Source: Roseivirga sp. BDSF3-8 (GTDB lineage Bacteria > Bacteroidota > Bacteroidia > Cytophagales > Cyclobacteriaceae). From it: a stretch of 64,000 nt of DNA. The DNA lies in assembly GCF_041449215.1 (NCBI RefSeq), contig NZ_JBGNFV010000001.1, forward strand, positions 5,225,001 to 5,289,000, in the 5' to 3' direction. The notes beneath the pieces are model-generated. The model saw only the letters and a program-made list of their open reading frames with translations. It did no database searches and had not been told where the DNA came from. Each line of letters opens with the position of its first letter. The stretch's first letter is position 1. Shown here one piece after another: positions 28,601 to 37,039 of this stretch. Both the position numbers and the translations under genes were made by a program.

Positions 28601-29699
28601 GGCCACTTCCTTTTCAGAAACGTTCGGGTCTGAAAACTCTACCAAACTCTCGAATAACATCAGCTATGAGAATACCATCAAAGCAGGGTTTGGGGTGATA
28701 GTCGGCATAAAAACCAAATTGGACATTGGATGGGGCGGTGAACTTAAGGTTAAATCTTCCTCCACTACCGGCGAGGGGTCTACCTTTGGACTGGATGTTA
28801 GCGTGGGCGGCGAGGGCTTCCTGAGCATGCAGGCTGATATGGTGAATGAAACACCCCAGACAATAGCCCCTCAGAATTACCAGGATGCTGTGAGGGCACT
28901 CAACAATGGGTACCCGCTAAATGATGCTGACCTCGTGAATGAGTTCATAGCGTGGGGAATGATAGAATCCGCGAATGACAGGTACCTGATAACCAGGACT
29001 GCCACTGATGCGTGGAATTTTGCCTCCGGTAAGGGAGAGTATATTATTACCTCAGACCCTGACACGGATACCATCACGAGCAAAAAGCGTATCTCGCCGC
29101 ACCCCGGCCAGTACCCTATTCTGTTCCAGTCTGAGAACTGCCCCGGTAAGGTAACGGGCTATCGCTTCAAGTCCTATTACCTGCATCCCAGCATGGATAA
29201 CTTTGACCTGCTGGCAAAAGGCTATAATGACGGCGAAACGCCCCTGATAGACCAGGACTGGCTCAACGATGAGCGAAACCCTGATGCCGTAGCTATGAAG
29301 CACGCGCTTACCAATTCGAAAAAGGTTTGGCGTATATTCCATAGGGTCACCTACGTTAGCCGCGTACCCCCTAATGATACTATCGCCGCACAGTTTGACA
29401 CCGAAGAGGTACCCCATACCGAGAATATCTTTCTGGATATGGCTGCACAGGACTTTACCAAGCCCGATGAGATTAGTATCGATAATAATTATGTACTGGT
29501 ACAGACCATCATGGGAAGCTTTGGCAAAGGGTACACGGTCATAGATCCGGGCAACGTGGTCTTTACAGATGTGGAAAATAATGTGATCAAGTGGATCGAA
29601 GAAAATAAAGTTTCACTAGACATTGATCCGCAAGAGGCCGATCAGCTTTACTCCCTGATGACCAACTGGTTTAGAGCCTATTTGCAGAGTGATGACTGA
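22698..29699 (+). CDS. Giant LamG-domain protein without signal peptide
   Basis: 2333 residues from the ATG at 22698 (MNSFNSADLDFILSV). Upstream in-frame codons read repeat-like DNA and were excluded. No signal peptide is seen. Several concanavalin-A-like LamG domains follow one another, each marked by an (I/V)E(L/A/C)WV strand and a later V/L-RIW strand: ELWVKPRGW (about 400), EHWVQ (about 900), EAWVKPDE (about 1010), ECWVSADD (about 1110) with ADVRIWKS (about 1240), LDNVRIWNIYR (about 1385) and AEIRLWSKK (about 1530). From about 1615 to the end there is a Ser/Thr-rich strand region (SAESTTSGAFNIGFEV, ENTIKAGFGVIVGIKTKLDI) that could form an amphipathic beta hairpin. Function unknown; adhesion, polysaccharide binding or toxin-like action are possible. 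Confidence 0.75.
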   Translation: MNSFNSADLDFILSVRYKDKAFTFGSKVPSGQDHPEFYYAYLDRAEGGSAKDSSEEWTAFRKLTFPDKMHPLGIRLGAFDIEGRDKNGDPNTSVIFSKNKSFSVVADNNYIYLFRLSQRGTILADRFIYDASARRLVNVNEIRYVRSGNPDVPASQLDSFGAYGPDGDPFVEPTTEISINTEAQNTNFRFSVIHVPAVNTHYDSVWHIITSVGTDINVFTLARTTSVLFDTRHLASYSINEITSEGYYKLGASLSLTVDDDIYTMAAEPYFEQEKILNNTGNLISVKRGGNVMVAIQQANTNSYGIIDLEVGGDGLLAGMAEYTTANQSMHGPYHMQMNGLPAYGTAVEFDGNQDSVKWTGSGANAFAGNSSQYQFPGSYRTEGMTIELWVKPRGWSTDDFEKEKCIWSVNTQLSQSDEQDSIYLAYDNYGRLFLKSLSGGEWVTHGFPNAPSITPDCWQHITVILDPDNSNPVSLITSQGGQVYLSDNTSPITINSSLSWFNFQLGNSLCGGPAGLQGLCSEFRVWTGSDSLLTSHLSGLQDEKVDQSDQYLSRLLICESFEEGRNLWENSEAQVQSYIISSDSGRLGMATIEGAQWVSSILPSRINMPVQYVDNRLLSARSCLLSSKDTHYPQLSYNPTLLDSGDGLVRLYYNRNDNKMGVSHFDTSLQRSQAVLYWDNSGTAGSDTTGRFDNGIVYQGRILPKLVFTSLLTGVKGNECTVAIQEDTTTYENDNQRYLLITFHYNNFPTLSGDITLTETFSKVPANVENLVKIINGLAVSAATAGDVNSADKVIYDYENNVRRVCKSGNAIAAFNLNVADPASGSILYHATELNRDKEEIAQVVPDTIGSVVTNYRPGVDSTWINEPASSYLGFSGTSIDYVNLTPDTRLAFKEEFCIEHWVQSLSDPGRAEFILYNNIYSENVQYATGLTADNKAFLTYRNSDIGSNEVFVTSARPLPVAKGSKTWLHLAANYRSGYALRLQDGTYGEIPDSKSLHSDHQYSVEAWVKPDEFVKEQIIASKWGATDNEKSWRLGLTPSGKPYFKFADSQLNKIIIKGSPLTTDWHHIAAAYSPSHTRTMLKIDETVADVDFEVPDTLEQWPDKLTLECWVSADDNDEVDDFCIISGYYVDKSKAAPLMVMYDQTHSLTIHLGSHQKTYSDIKVSPDKLFHLALSIDQYGSSSQVKVYVDGEKVFDHTYNEIVKQNYDFDKWVIGATLNPNNPDDHKKHFSGYLADVRIWKSIRTHDQIVDFLNVEVPGNNPDLICNFTMDQYFDEDLGDDNQSGHGDFQQDKYIIDSVSNKRYYANTADQDALSWVNVQTGKKLSLYVDGNKLSDSEVTITKGSEPVSEESLPFLPIQQTKNPLMLGTFYKGEGARDYAGLLDNVRIWNIYRLESQIDHYRYQNLETKYDDKDEPSAPVHLVAAYTFDKDADNKVLDATKKNEGLLKGRLSSPKRKEQKEDEKLYIPSTFNGEWELYLDGIKIDIAYLLPEDIAASGFEFKTFDEFLFGGAEGSRTSCSAKLAEIRLWSKKRTEEEIKAQKNVPISGSQDKLAGYWPFNDGSGKYIRDKSPYQNHGEFHNTPIVWEYPGSTDFPAPVNNDTLLSINSASLEVFREGHDLMATSSIGVAEYNSGLDRAYSFKRLNSCNLHMTQGEQSGSYKMVYIGQAQYDPKITGFIEGAPPVPSENLTVDQGSNPDKYVGTAKVSIVQHSETKQSAESTTSGAFNIGFEVTADPQAEADNKVSVGPVVATTQVSTAKTSLGVNLKIKNENSFGGENSDTREASTGINKYYELMIGGSWEPNIYNIPGVSADKLYVQAPRLYRPNNMAMAVVKSRTADVYAVQNEKTGATLGYQYVLDPDIPEDSNLIMFRLNPAYVSNGSLDGRIGFDNDVSYPDLAGKPEAKASFFKAKEAYQIQSKIEREQATLFSKAAQEGEAGGVFEDFSLVDTYAWTADGGFLSEDKQLATSFSETFGSENSTKLSNNISYENTIKAGFGVIVGIKTKLDIGWGGELKVKSSSTTGEGSTFGLDVSVGGEGFLSMQADMVNETPQTIAPQNYQDAVRALNNGYPLNDADLVNEFIAWGMIESANDRYLITRTATDAWNFASGKGEYIITSDPDTDTITSKKRISPHPGQYPILFQSENCPGKVTGYRFKSYYLHPSMDNFDLLAKGYNDGETPLIDQDWLNDERNPDAVAMKHALTNSKKVWRIFHRVTYVSRVPPNDTIAAQFDTEEVPHTENIFLDMAAQDFTKPDEISIDNNYVLVQTIMGSFGKGYTVIDPGNVVFTDVENNVIKWIEENKVSLDIDPQEADQLYSLMTNWFRAYLQSDD

Positions 29700-29796
29700 T
29701 TTGTTATGATTCGCACACCCGGATAATACCGGAAACCGGCCGGTAGTAAGTTAGAGAAATTAGACTCAATGTTTACTTTAGGGGAAATATTGCGTC

Positions 29797-32700
29797 TTGA
29801 AAAACACCTTTATTCTTCTCTTCTTATTACCGGCCTTTTGTTATTCAGCCGCCACGACCCCAACTGTTCAGCCCGGTCTTACGACCCGTGATGGCCTGTC
29901 GCAGGGCTACGTCGAGACCATGGTTCAGGATAGCCTTGGCTACATGTGGTTTGCCACACCCGACGGACTCAACCGCTATGATGGTCACTCCTTTAAAATT
30001 TACCGGCACACGCCTGGTGATACACAAAGCAAACCTGCAGGCCTCGTTACCCGCATGACCAGCGCTAGTGCCGGAGACCTCTGGCTCGCCACCAGCAGAA
30101 ATGAACTCTGGTACTACCATGCCGCCAAAGACAGTTTCAGCCTGGCACCTCTCCCCGAAGCATTACAGATCAGAGATATAGCGCCCGGCCACTCGGGCAG
30201 CAGACTGTTGCTGATCAGCCAAAAGGATTTGTATTATGCAGAACGGCATCAGGGTAAACTCAGATATACCCATACCGCTCTGCCACAGCCTGCCACTCCC
30301 GGAAGCCGGCTGCAAAAAGGAAAAGACGGCACTATTTATTTTCTCACGCAGAAAGAGGTATATACAAGCCACCTACCGGACAGTAAGATGGCTTCCGGTC
30401 TGCTTACAAATAAGTGGGAGCTGATGCGCCGGCCTCACACCACGGAGCCGGCTACCTATGTATACCAGCCTGGCAGCGGAGAACAATGGGTCGCAGGCCG
30501 CACCTCTATGCTGATACGGAAGGACGGCCGGTACAGAGAAATCAGCTTCCCTACCTCCCCGGAGCTATCTGAACGTAAAAGTGGCGTTACTAATATCATG
30601 ACTGACCATGCCGGTAATGTATGGATCCTGCTGAACCGCTCCCTTATCAGGATCAAGGCACACCACCTGCCCCACCTGCAGCCGGAGCACCTCGTCTATC
30701 AGCCACAGTTCGGTTTGGTAAACAGCCTCTACCAGGACCGTTCCGGACTTATATGGACCAGCCTTAACGGCAGAGGTCTGGCCACCATGAGCCCGCTGCA
30801 GCAGGCCTTTCGCCACACCCATAGCGGGAAGGTTATCTATTATATCCTAGAAGACAGCCGGGGCAACGTATGGACCCAGCACGACCTGCCCCGTACCTAT
30901 GACTCCCTTGCCGTCAGGCAGCGCATCCCCATGGCAGAGGATGACGCAGGGCGTATATGGATCCGGACGGGTGCGGCAAACGGACGTGAACGAAAGTACA
31001 GTGCCTTTGAGCAGATAAATGATAAGGGCGAAATAGTCAAAACCATAGAGGTGCCCTCATCCGTAAGTAACCACCCCTACCCGACTAACTATGTGCTGTA
31101 CAAAAGCCGTAAAGGCCTGCTCTGGATGATCAGCGGCAACGAACTCATCAGCCTGGACCCTGTTTCTTATAATCTCCGTACCTACCCCTTTATCCGGAAG
31201 TTTAATAATACCCCCGAGACTTCCATATCGGCTATTGAAGAGACAGCCACCGGTCAGTTTATCATAGCCACCGCCTGGGGGCTTGCTGTCTTTGACCCTG
31301 CAACCGGTGCATTTCATATGATGAAAGGTAAGCCAGGTGCCACGAGTAATATCATTTCCCTTGCTACCGTACCCGGCGCCCAAGACTATCTGTGGGCAGG
31401 TACCCGCGGAGACGGTCTTTACTATATCAACCTCACTTCGGAAAAGATAGTCCAACACTACCACAGCGGTCATTACCTGAAAGACAATGTCATATACGGC
31501 ATTCTATACGACCACACAGGCTACCTATGGCTCAGCGGCAACACGGGTCTTACCCGCTTCCATCCCGGTACCAAAGCCATCACCCAGTACAGTACCCGGG
31601 ACGGCCTTCAAAGTGATGAGTTCAACACCTTCTCCTATCACCAGGGAGCTTCGGGTAAGCTATACTTCGGCGGAATGAACGGTCTGAACGCCTTCTACCC
31701 CCATCAGATCAGTAAGAATAACACTCCTCCCGAAATACAAATAGGAGAAATCAGGGTAAATGGAAAATCACTGCCCCGTGCGCAGGTAAGCTCCGGGGAA
31801 AGGATCAGTCTGCCTCATGATCATAACACCCTTTCCTTTCAGTACGCTGCCCTCGATTTTCATAACCCCTCAAAGAATCAGTACCGCATCAAGCTGGAAG
31901 GTGCCACCAGTGACTGGCTCAATATGGGCAACCGCACCTATACCACCTTTGCCAACCTCGCCCCCGGCAGCTACACCCTTCGGGTTAAAGGAAGCAACAA
32001 CAGCGGCATATGGTCTCCCCGCGAAGCCCGCATTTCCTTTGTCATTCGTTCCCCCTGGTACGCTACTCCCTGGGCTTATGCCGCTTACACCCTCGCCGCC
32101 CTTGCGATCATATCCGGTTACATTCACCTGCGCACCCGGAAGATTCAACTTGCCCAAAAGCTCCGGCTCGAAGAAGAGGAGGCCCGCCAGCTAAAAGAAC
32201 TGGACACACTCAAGAGCAACTTCGTCGCCAACATCGTCCATGAGTTTCGTACCCCCGTCACCCTCATGCTCAGCCCCCTGGAGCAGGTGATGGAAAGCCT
32301 CGGCGACCAGCACCGCCAGGAGTTGCAATTATCCCACCGCAGCGGACGTAAGGTACTCCTGCTCGTCAACCGCCTTCTGGACCTGGCGAAGCTGGAAAGC
32401 GGAAGTATGGAAGTAAACCGGAGCCATGGGGACATCTGCCAGTTCATCCGGCGCATACTCCAATCCTTTCAGGCGCAGGCCACCCGGCAGCAGATCAGGC
32501 TCACCAGCCACTATGACCTGCCCGCTCCTGAGTGCCTCTTCGACCCGGATAAGACAGAAGCCATCATAACGAACCTACTGTCCAATGCCCTCAAGTACAC
32601 TTCCTCCGGCGGAAGGGTGGCGCTTACCCTCTCCGCACAGAACAAGGCGCTGCACATTACTGTGTCGGACACGGGCAGCGGCATCCCTACAGAGGCACAG

Positions 32701-33756
32701 CCCTTTATCTTCGACCGCTTCTACCAGGGCAGCACCTTCCAGCCGGGCGGCACAGGCATAGGCCTCGCCCTCTGTAAAGAGCTCACCGAATTGCTCGGCG
32801 GAGAGATCACCTGTACCAGCCAGCCAGGCAAGGGAAGCACCTTTACCGTTACCCTCCCCCTGCACCGCCAGGCCCACGGCCAGTCCCGCACCCCTTACAC
32901 CGCCACCGGTACAGCATGTGCCCCCTACGAGCCACCCTACCTGCCCGGGCCGGTTATGCAACCCGAAAGCACTACAGAAATTCTCATCATAGAAGATAAT
33001 GACGACCTCAGGCACTATCTCGAGCACCTGCTCGCCACACAGTTTCGCGTTACCGTCGCGGCCGATGGCCAAAAGGGCCTCGAGCTCGCCAGGTCATTAC
33101 TGCCCGATATCATCCTTACCGATCTCATGATGCCGGGCTTAAGCGGGACCGAGCTTTGCTATCAGCTAAAACAAGACCGCCTCACCAGCCACATACCTGT
33201 CATCATGCTGACCGCTAAGACTGCCCTTGACAGCAAGCTCCAAAGCCTTGAAGCAGGCGCCGAAGTATACCTTACCAAGCCCTTTAACCTCAAAGAGCTG
33301 CAGCTACGCATCCAAAACGCGCTTGACCTCAGGGCCAACCTCAAAAGCTATTTTGCCACCTCAGCCAGGGAAAGTCAGCCCGAAAAAGCTCCGGCAGGCA
33401 TATCACCCCTTGACGTGCAGTTTATGCAGGACATGGACAGGCTCATCCATCACTATATCGAGGACCCGCAGCTTAGCACCCAGACCCTTGTGCAGGAGAT
33501 GGGCATCAGCAAAAGCCAGCTATACCGCAAGCTCAAAGCCCTTACCGGCATGTCGGTGAATCACTACATACGCAGCCTGCGCCTCCAAAAGAGCTGCCAG
33601 CTACTTATTCACCAGCCCCTGAGCCTCAAAGAGATCACCTTCACCTGTGGCTTCAGCAGCCAGTCCTACTTCACCCGCTCATTCAAAGAAGCCTACGGCT
33701 GCACCCCAGGCGAATACAGGCAGCAAAACGTCCATCCGGCTCAGAGTTCCTCCTAA
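29797..33756 (+). CDS. Hybrid two-component system sensor/regulator (HTCS)
   Basis: 1319 residues, start codon TTG at 29797, supported because it gives the signal peptide MKNTFILLFLLPAFCYS. Domains in order: periplasmic two-component propeller repeats (about 30-650, starting GLSQGYVETMVQDSLGYMWF), Y_Y_Y domain (about 670-745), membrane segment (about 755-775), HisKA with phospho-His near 815 (ANIVHEFRTP), HATPase with N box LLSNALKY (about 927), DTGSGIP and GTGIGLAL (about 958-990), receiver with Asp near 1108 (ILTDLMMPG), and AraC HTH (about 1222-1315). Such proteins sense glycan fragments and activate nearby polysaccharide-use genes. Neighbours are the giant LamG protein upstream (97-base gap) and, past a repeat array, a GH27 enzyme. 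Confidence 0.95.
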   Translation: MKNTFILLFLLPAFCYSAATTPTVQPGLTTRDGLSQGYVETMVQDSLGYMWFATPDGLNRYDGHSFKIYRHTPGDTQSKPAGLVTRMTSASAGDLWLATSRNELWYYHAAKDSFSLAPLPEALQIRDIAPGHSGSRLLLISQKDLYYAERHQGKLRYTHTALPQPATPGSRLQKGKDGTIYFLTQKEVYTSHLPDSKMASGLLTNKWELMRRPHTTEPATYVYQPGSGEQWVAGRTSMLIRKDGRYREISFPTSPELSERKSGVTNIMTDHAGNVWILLNRSLIRIKAHHLPHLQPEHLVYQPQFGLVNSLYQDRSGLIWTSLNGRGLATMSPLQQAFRHTHSGKVIYYILEDSRGNVWTQHDLPRTYDSLAVRQRIPMAEDDAGRIWIRTGAANGRERKYSAFEQINDKGEIVKTIEVPSSVSNHPYPTNYVLYKSRKGLLWMISGNELISLDPVSYNLRTYPFIRKFNNTPETSISAIEETATGQFIIATAWGLAVFDPATGAFHMMKGKPGATSNIISLATVPGAQDYLWAGTRGDGLYYINLTSEKIVQHYHSGHYLKDNVIYGILYDHTGYLWLSGNTGLTRFHPGTKAITQYSTRDGLQSDEFNTFSYHQGASGKLYFGGMNGLNAFYPHQISKNNTPPEIQIGEIRVNGKSLPRAQVSSGERISLPHDHNTLSFQYAALDFHNPSKNQYRIKLEGATSDWLNMGNRTYTTFANLAPGSYTLRVKGSNNSGIWSPREARISFVIRSPWYATPWAYAAYTLAALAIISGYIHLRTRKIQLAQKLRLEEEEARQLKELDTLKSNFVANIVHEFRTPVTLMLSPLEQVMESLGDQHRQELQLSHRSGRKVLLLVNRLLDLAKLESGSMEVNRSHGDICQFIRRILQSFQAQATRQQIRLTSHYDLPAPECLFDPDKTEAIITNLLSNALKYTSSGGRVALTLSAQNKALHITVSDTGSGIPTEAQPFIFDRFYQGSTFQPGGTGIGLALCKELTELLGGEITCTSQPGKGSTFTVTLPLHRQAHGQSRTPYTATGTACAPYEPPYLPGPVMQPESTTEILIIEDNDDLRHYLEHLLATQFRVTVAADGQKGLELARSLLPDIILTDLMMPGLSGTELCYQLKQDRLTSHIPVIMLTAKTALDSKLQSLEAGAEVYLTKPFNLKELQLRIQNALDLRANLKSYFATSARESQPEKAPAGISPLDVQFMQDMDRLIHHYIEDPQLSTQTLVQEMGISKSQLYRKLKALTGMSVNHYIRSLRLQKSCQLLIHQPLSLKEITFTCGFSSQSYFTRSFKEAYGCTPGEYRQQNVHPAQSSS

Positions 33757-33780
33757 CGCCAGCGTGCAATACCCGAGACT

Positions 33781-35095
33781 ATGAAGGATGCCTCTGCTAT
33801 TGGTGGTGGCTTCACTTTGCTGAGTGCCAAACGCAGGAGGATCCCTTCCCCCGAGGGGAAGGAATTGATTATAATCCGGCTTTTTGGCTCAAAGATGAGA
33901 TATGAGAAAAAGCGACATTGGCAGAGGCGGGTGCGCTTGGGCCACGCGCGGCATGCAATGCACAGCCCAGCGTGCAACATTGCAGAATGTAACCAATACC
34001 TCCTGTATGGTAGGTTCAACCTTTTCTGCTGGGTTACATCCCCCGGACTCTGCGTTTGCTTTCCATAAGCGTCATTCTACGCCTGCCCCCTTCACATGTA
34101 AATCAGCTCTTTTCCAGGGTATGGTAGGTCGGAAGGGGGACTTTTTCGATGCTTATTATAGCTATGCTAAGATCCATAAAGGGGAATGGTGGATTCACTT
34201 TGCTGAGGGCCAGACGCAGGAGGACCCCTTCCGTCCGCTTGTCATCCTTTGCTTAAGCCGGGAAATTTATCTTTCAAATTGGCTTATGATGTAGCGGCTA
34301 CCTCCTGCAAGCGGCCACCGGAATGCCGGCCCAGCTTCCCCCGAGGGGAAGGAATTGATGATAATCGGGCTTTTTGGCTCAAGATGAGCATTGAGAAGAA
34401 GCGACATTGGCAGAGGCGGTGCGCTTGGGCCACGCGCGGCATGCAATGCACACCCCAGCGTGCAACCATGCAGAATGTAACCAGTACCTCCTGTATGGTA
34501 GGTTTAACCTTTTCTGCTGGGTTACATCCCCCGGACTCTGCGTTTGCTTTCCATAAGCGTCATTCTACGCCTGCCCCCTTCACAGGTACTAAGTGCCAGA
34601 CGTAGGAGGACCCCTTCCGTCCGCTTGTCATCCTTTGCTTGAGCCGGAAAATTTATCTTTCAAATTAGCTTATTATAGAGCCGCTACATTTTACAAGCGG
34701 CCACTGGTATGCCAGCCCAGCGGAATGCCGAATTGTCGGACCACAGCCCAGCTTCCCCAATGGGAAGGAATTGATGAACACCTAGCTTCATTGCATAATA
34801 TGATCTAAGAGCAGAGGCCTCATTGACAGAGGCGGTGCGCTTGTGTCAGTGCGGTGCACGAGGATGGGTCTAAACGTATTACTTCCCCCGAGAGGAAGGA
34901 ATTGATGATAATCGGGCTTTTTGGCTCAAGATGAGCATTGAGAAGAAGCGACATTGGCAGAGGCGGTGCGCTTGGGCCACGCGCGGCATGCAATGCATTC
35001 TTCAGCGTGCAACATTGCAGCCTATAACGAATGCATCTGCCACCGGTGGTAATGTCCAATGGTTTGCTAACCTCCGCAAAATCCCCCATAGTTTC
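33781..35095. repeat. Repeat array 1b, direct copies of the 20-22.5 kb array units
   Basis: Two and a half units in the same orientation as array 1a, for instance 33836-34299 and 34300-34690, sharing GCATGCAATGCA, GGGTTACATCCCCCGG, CATAAGCGTCATTCTACG and the CCCCTTCCGTCCGCTTG block. At 34695-34771 there is the fullest form of the core module: CTGG-TATG-CCAG, GCGGAATGCCG, CCGA-ATTG-TCGG and the CTTCCCC/GGGAAG hairpin in a row. It ends just before the GH27 gene. Confidence 0.88.
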
Positions 35096-35107
35096 TATAT
35101 TTACCTT

Positions 35108-37006
35108 ATGCGTAAGTATCTGAATATGATGAGTACGGCTCTGGCAATGGCAGGGCTATTATTATTACCGGCTAGCTGTGTGCCGGAGAGTCCGGCAACT
35201 GAGAAAGAAATAGAAAATGATTTTCATGCCTGGGCGGAGACGCCGCCAATGGGCTGGAATAGCTGGGACTGCTTCGGGCCTTCCGTTACGGAGGCTGAGG
35301 TAAAGGCCAATGCGGATTACATGGCGGAACACCTGAAGGAATACGGCTGGGAGTATGTGGTGGTGGACATTCGCTGGTACGTGGATAACCAGACGGCTGG
35401 GCATTATAATCCTTATGATGAATCTGAATTCATCATCGATGAGTATGGAAGGTATATGCCCTCTCCTACCCGCTTTCCCTCATCAGTGGATGGTAAAGGT
35501 TTTAAGCCGCTGGCTGACTATGTGCATAGCCTCGGGCTTAAGTTCGGCATCCACATCATGCGCGGGGTGCCCAAGGAGGCGGTGTATAATGAGCTGCCGG
35601 TAAAGGGCACGGAGGTGACGGCGGCAGATATATACTCCACCGCTAAAGAGTGTACCTGGCTTAAGGATAACTACACCGTACTGGCCGAAAAGGAAGGGGG
35701 CCAGGCCTACTATAATTCTATCCTGGACCTGTATGCGGACTGGGGCGTGGACTTTATAAAGGTAGATGACCTCTCTCGCCCCTATCATACGGAGGAGATC
35801 GAGATGATCCGCAAGGCCATCGACCAGACCGGCCGACCCATCGTGCTGAGCATGTCGCCCGGCGCTACGCCTCTCGAGGAGCATGCGCATGCGCGAAACC
35901 ATGCCAATATGTGGCGTACGGTAGATGACTTTTGGGACAACTGGAGCCAGCTCAACTTCCAGTTTGATAAGTGTGCGGATTGGGCGCCTTATATATCGGC
36001 CGGTGCCTGGCCGGACGCGGATATGCTGCCGCTGGGCCATCTGGCGATACGAGGCGAGCGGGGAGATGATCGCTATACGAACTTCACCAAAGATGAGCAA
36101 TACACCCTCATGACGCTTTGGACCATCTTTAAATCGCCTCTTATGTTTGGCGGCCACCTTCCGGATAACGATGCCTTTACTAACTCCCTGCTCACGAATA
36201 AGGAAGTACTGGATATGCATAGCCGATCGGTTAATAACAGGCAGTGGTATAAGCGGGAGAACCTCATTGCCTGGACGGCGGACGATCCTGACTCTGAGGA
36301 TAAGTACGTGGCGGTGTTTAATAATGAAAGCCTGGATTTTATCCGGATGGACGATATCCTGTACAGCAGCGGCACCATATCTAAGCTCACGGATAACTAT
36401 AGCGTCAGCATCGATCTGGAAATCCCGGCTGGTAGCGATGAGTTGTACCTGGTGGTGAACGATGGCGACGACGGCTTTAGCTGCGATCATGCGGACTGGA
36501 TCAACCCCACACTCTACCTCTCAAATGGCGACTCGGTGTCTCTGACCAGCCTGGAGTGGGAAAGCGCTACGGCAGGCTGGCAAAAAACGCAAAAGAACAG
36601 GAGCATTACGGGCAATACACTAACTGTAAATGGCGTGGAGTATGAGCACGGCATCGGTACGCACGCACGGTCTATCATTGCCTATAAAATTCCGGAAAAC
36701 ACTATCCGCTTCAGGGTACTGGCCGGCCTAGACAGCGTAGGCCTGGCGCAGGGCTGCGGCTCTACCATCGAGTTTATGGTGGCCACAGAGGACCCGCGCA
36801 TCACAGAAAAGACCCTGGAGGATCGCATGGCAGCTATAGACCTGGCCGCTTTAGGCTTTGATGGTGAATGCACTATCCGCGACCTGTGGCAGCAAAAGGA
36901 CCTCGGCACCTTCTCGGGGGCTGACTTTACGGTTGCTGTTCCCCAGCACGGTGCCAGGCTCTTTAAGATCTCAGGGGTGCATAAGGCCGGTAGTAAGGCG
37001 GATTGA
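35108..37006 (+). CDS. GH27 alpha-galactosidase-like lipoprotein with NPCBM-like domain
   Basis: 632 residues from the ATG at 35108, chosen because it gives a lipoprotein signal (LLLLPASC). The in-frame codons before it read repeat DNA. GH27 marks: TPPMGWNSWDCFG (about residues 45-58), WGVDFIKVDDLSRP with the nucleophile Asp near 221, and AGAWPDADMLPLGHLAI with the acid/base Asp near 303, then FKSPLMFGG. The C-terminal half has a beta domain and an NPCBM-like module (about 475-565; VNGVEYEHGIGTHARS), which binds galactose-type ligands. It should release terminal alpha-linked galactose or similar sugars at the cell surface or in the periplasm. It may be a target of the upstream HTCS. Confidence 0.9.
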   Translation: MRKYLNMMSTALAMAGLLLLPASCVPESPATEKEIENDFHAWAETPPMGWNSWDCFGPSVTEAEVKANADYMAEHLKEYGWEYVVVDIRWYVDNQTAGHYNPYDESEFIIDEYGRYMPSPTRFPSSVDGKGFKPLADYVHSLGLKFGIHIMRGVPKEAVYNELPVKGTEVTAADIYSTAKECTWLKDNYTVLAEKEGGQAYYNSILDLYADWGVDFIKVDDLSRPYHTEEIEMIRKAIDQTGRPIVLSMSPGATPLEEHAHARNHANMWRTVDDFWDNWSQLNFQFDKCADWAPYISAGAWPDADMLPLGHLAIRGERGDDRYTNFTKDEQYTLMTLWTIFKSPLMFGGHLPDNDAFTNSLLTNKEVLDMHSRSVNNRQWYKRENLIAWTADDPDSEDKYVAVFNNESLDFIRMDDILYSSGTISKLTDNYSVSIDLEIPAGSDELYLVVNDGDDGFSCDHADWINPTLYLSNGDSVSLTSLEWESATAGWQKTQKNRSITGNTLTVNGVEYEHGIGTHARSIIAYKIPENTIRFRVLAGLDSVGLAQGCGSTIEFMVATEDPRITEKTLEDRMAAIDLAALGFDGECTIRDLWQQKDLGTFSGADFTVAVPQHGARLFKISGVHKAGSKAD

Positions 37007-37039
37007 TTTAAAGCCAAACTAAGCTTAGGGAAGAAAGCA

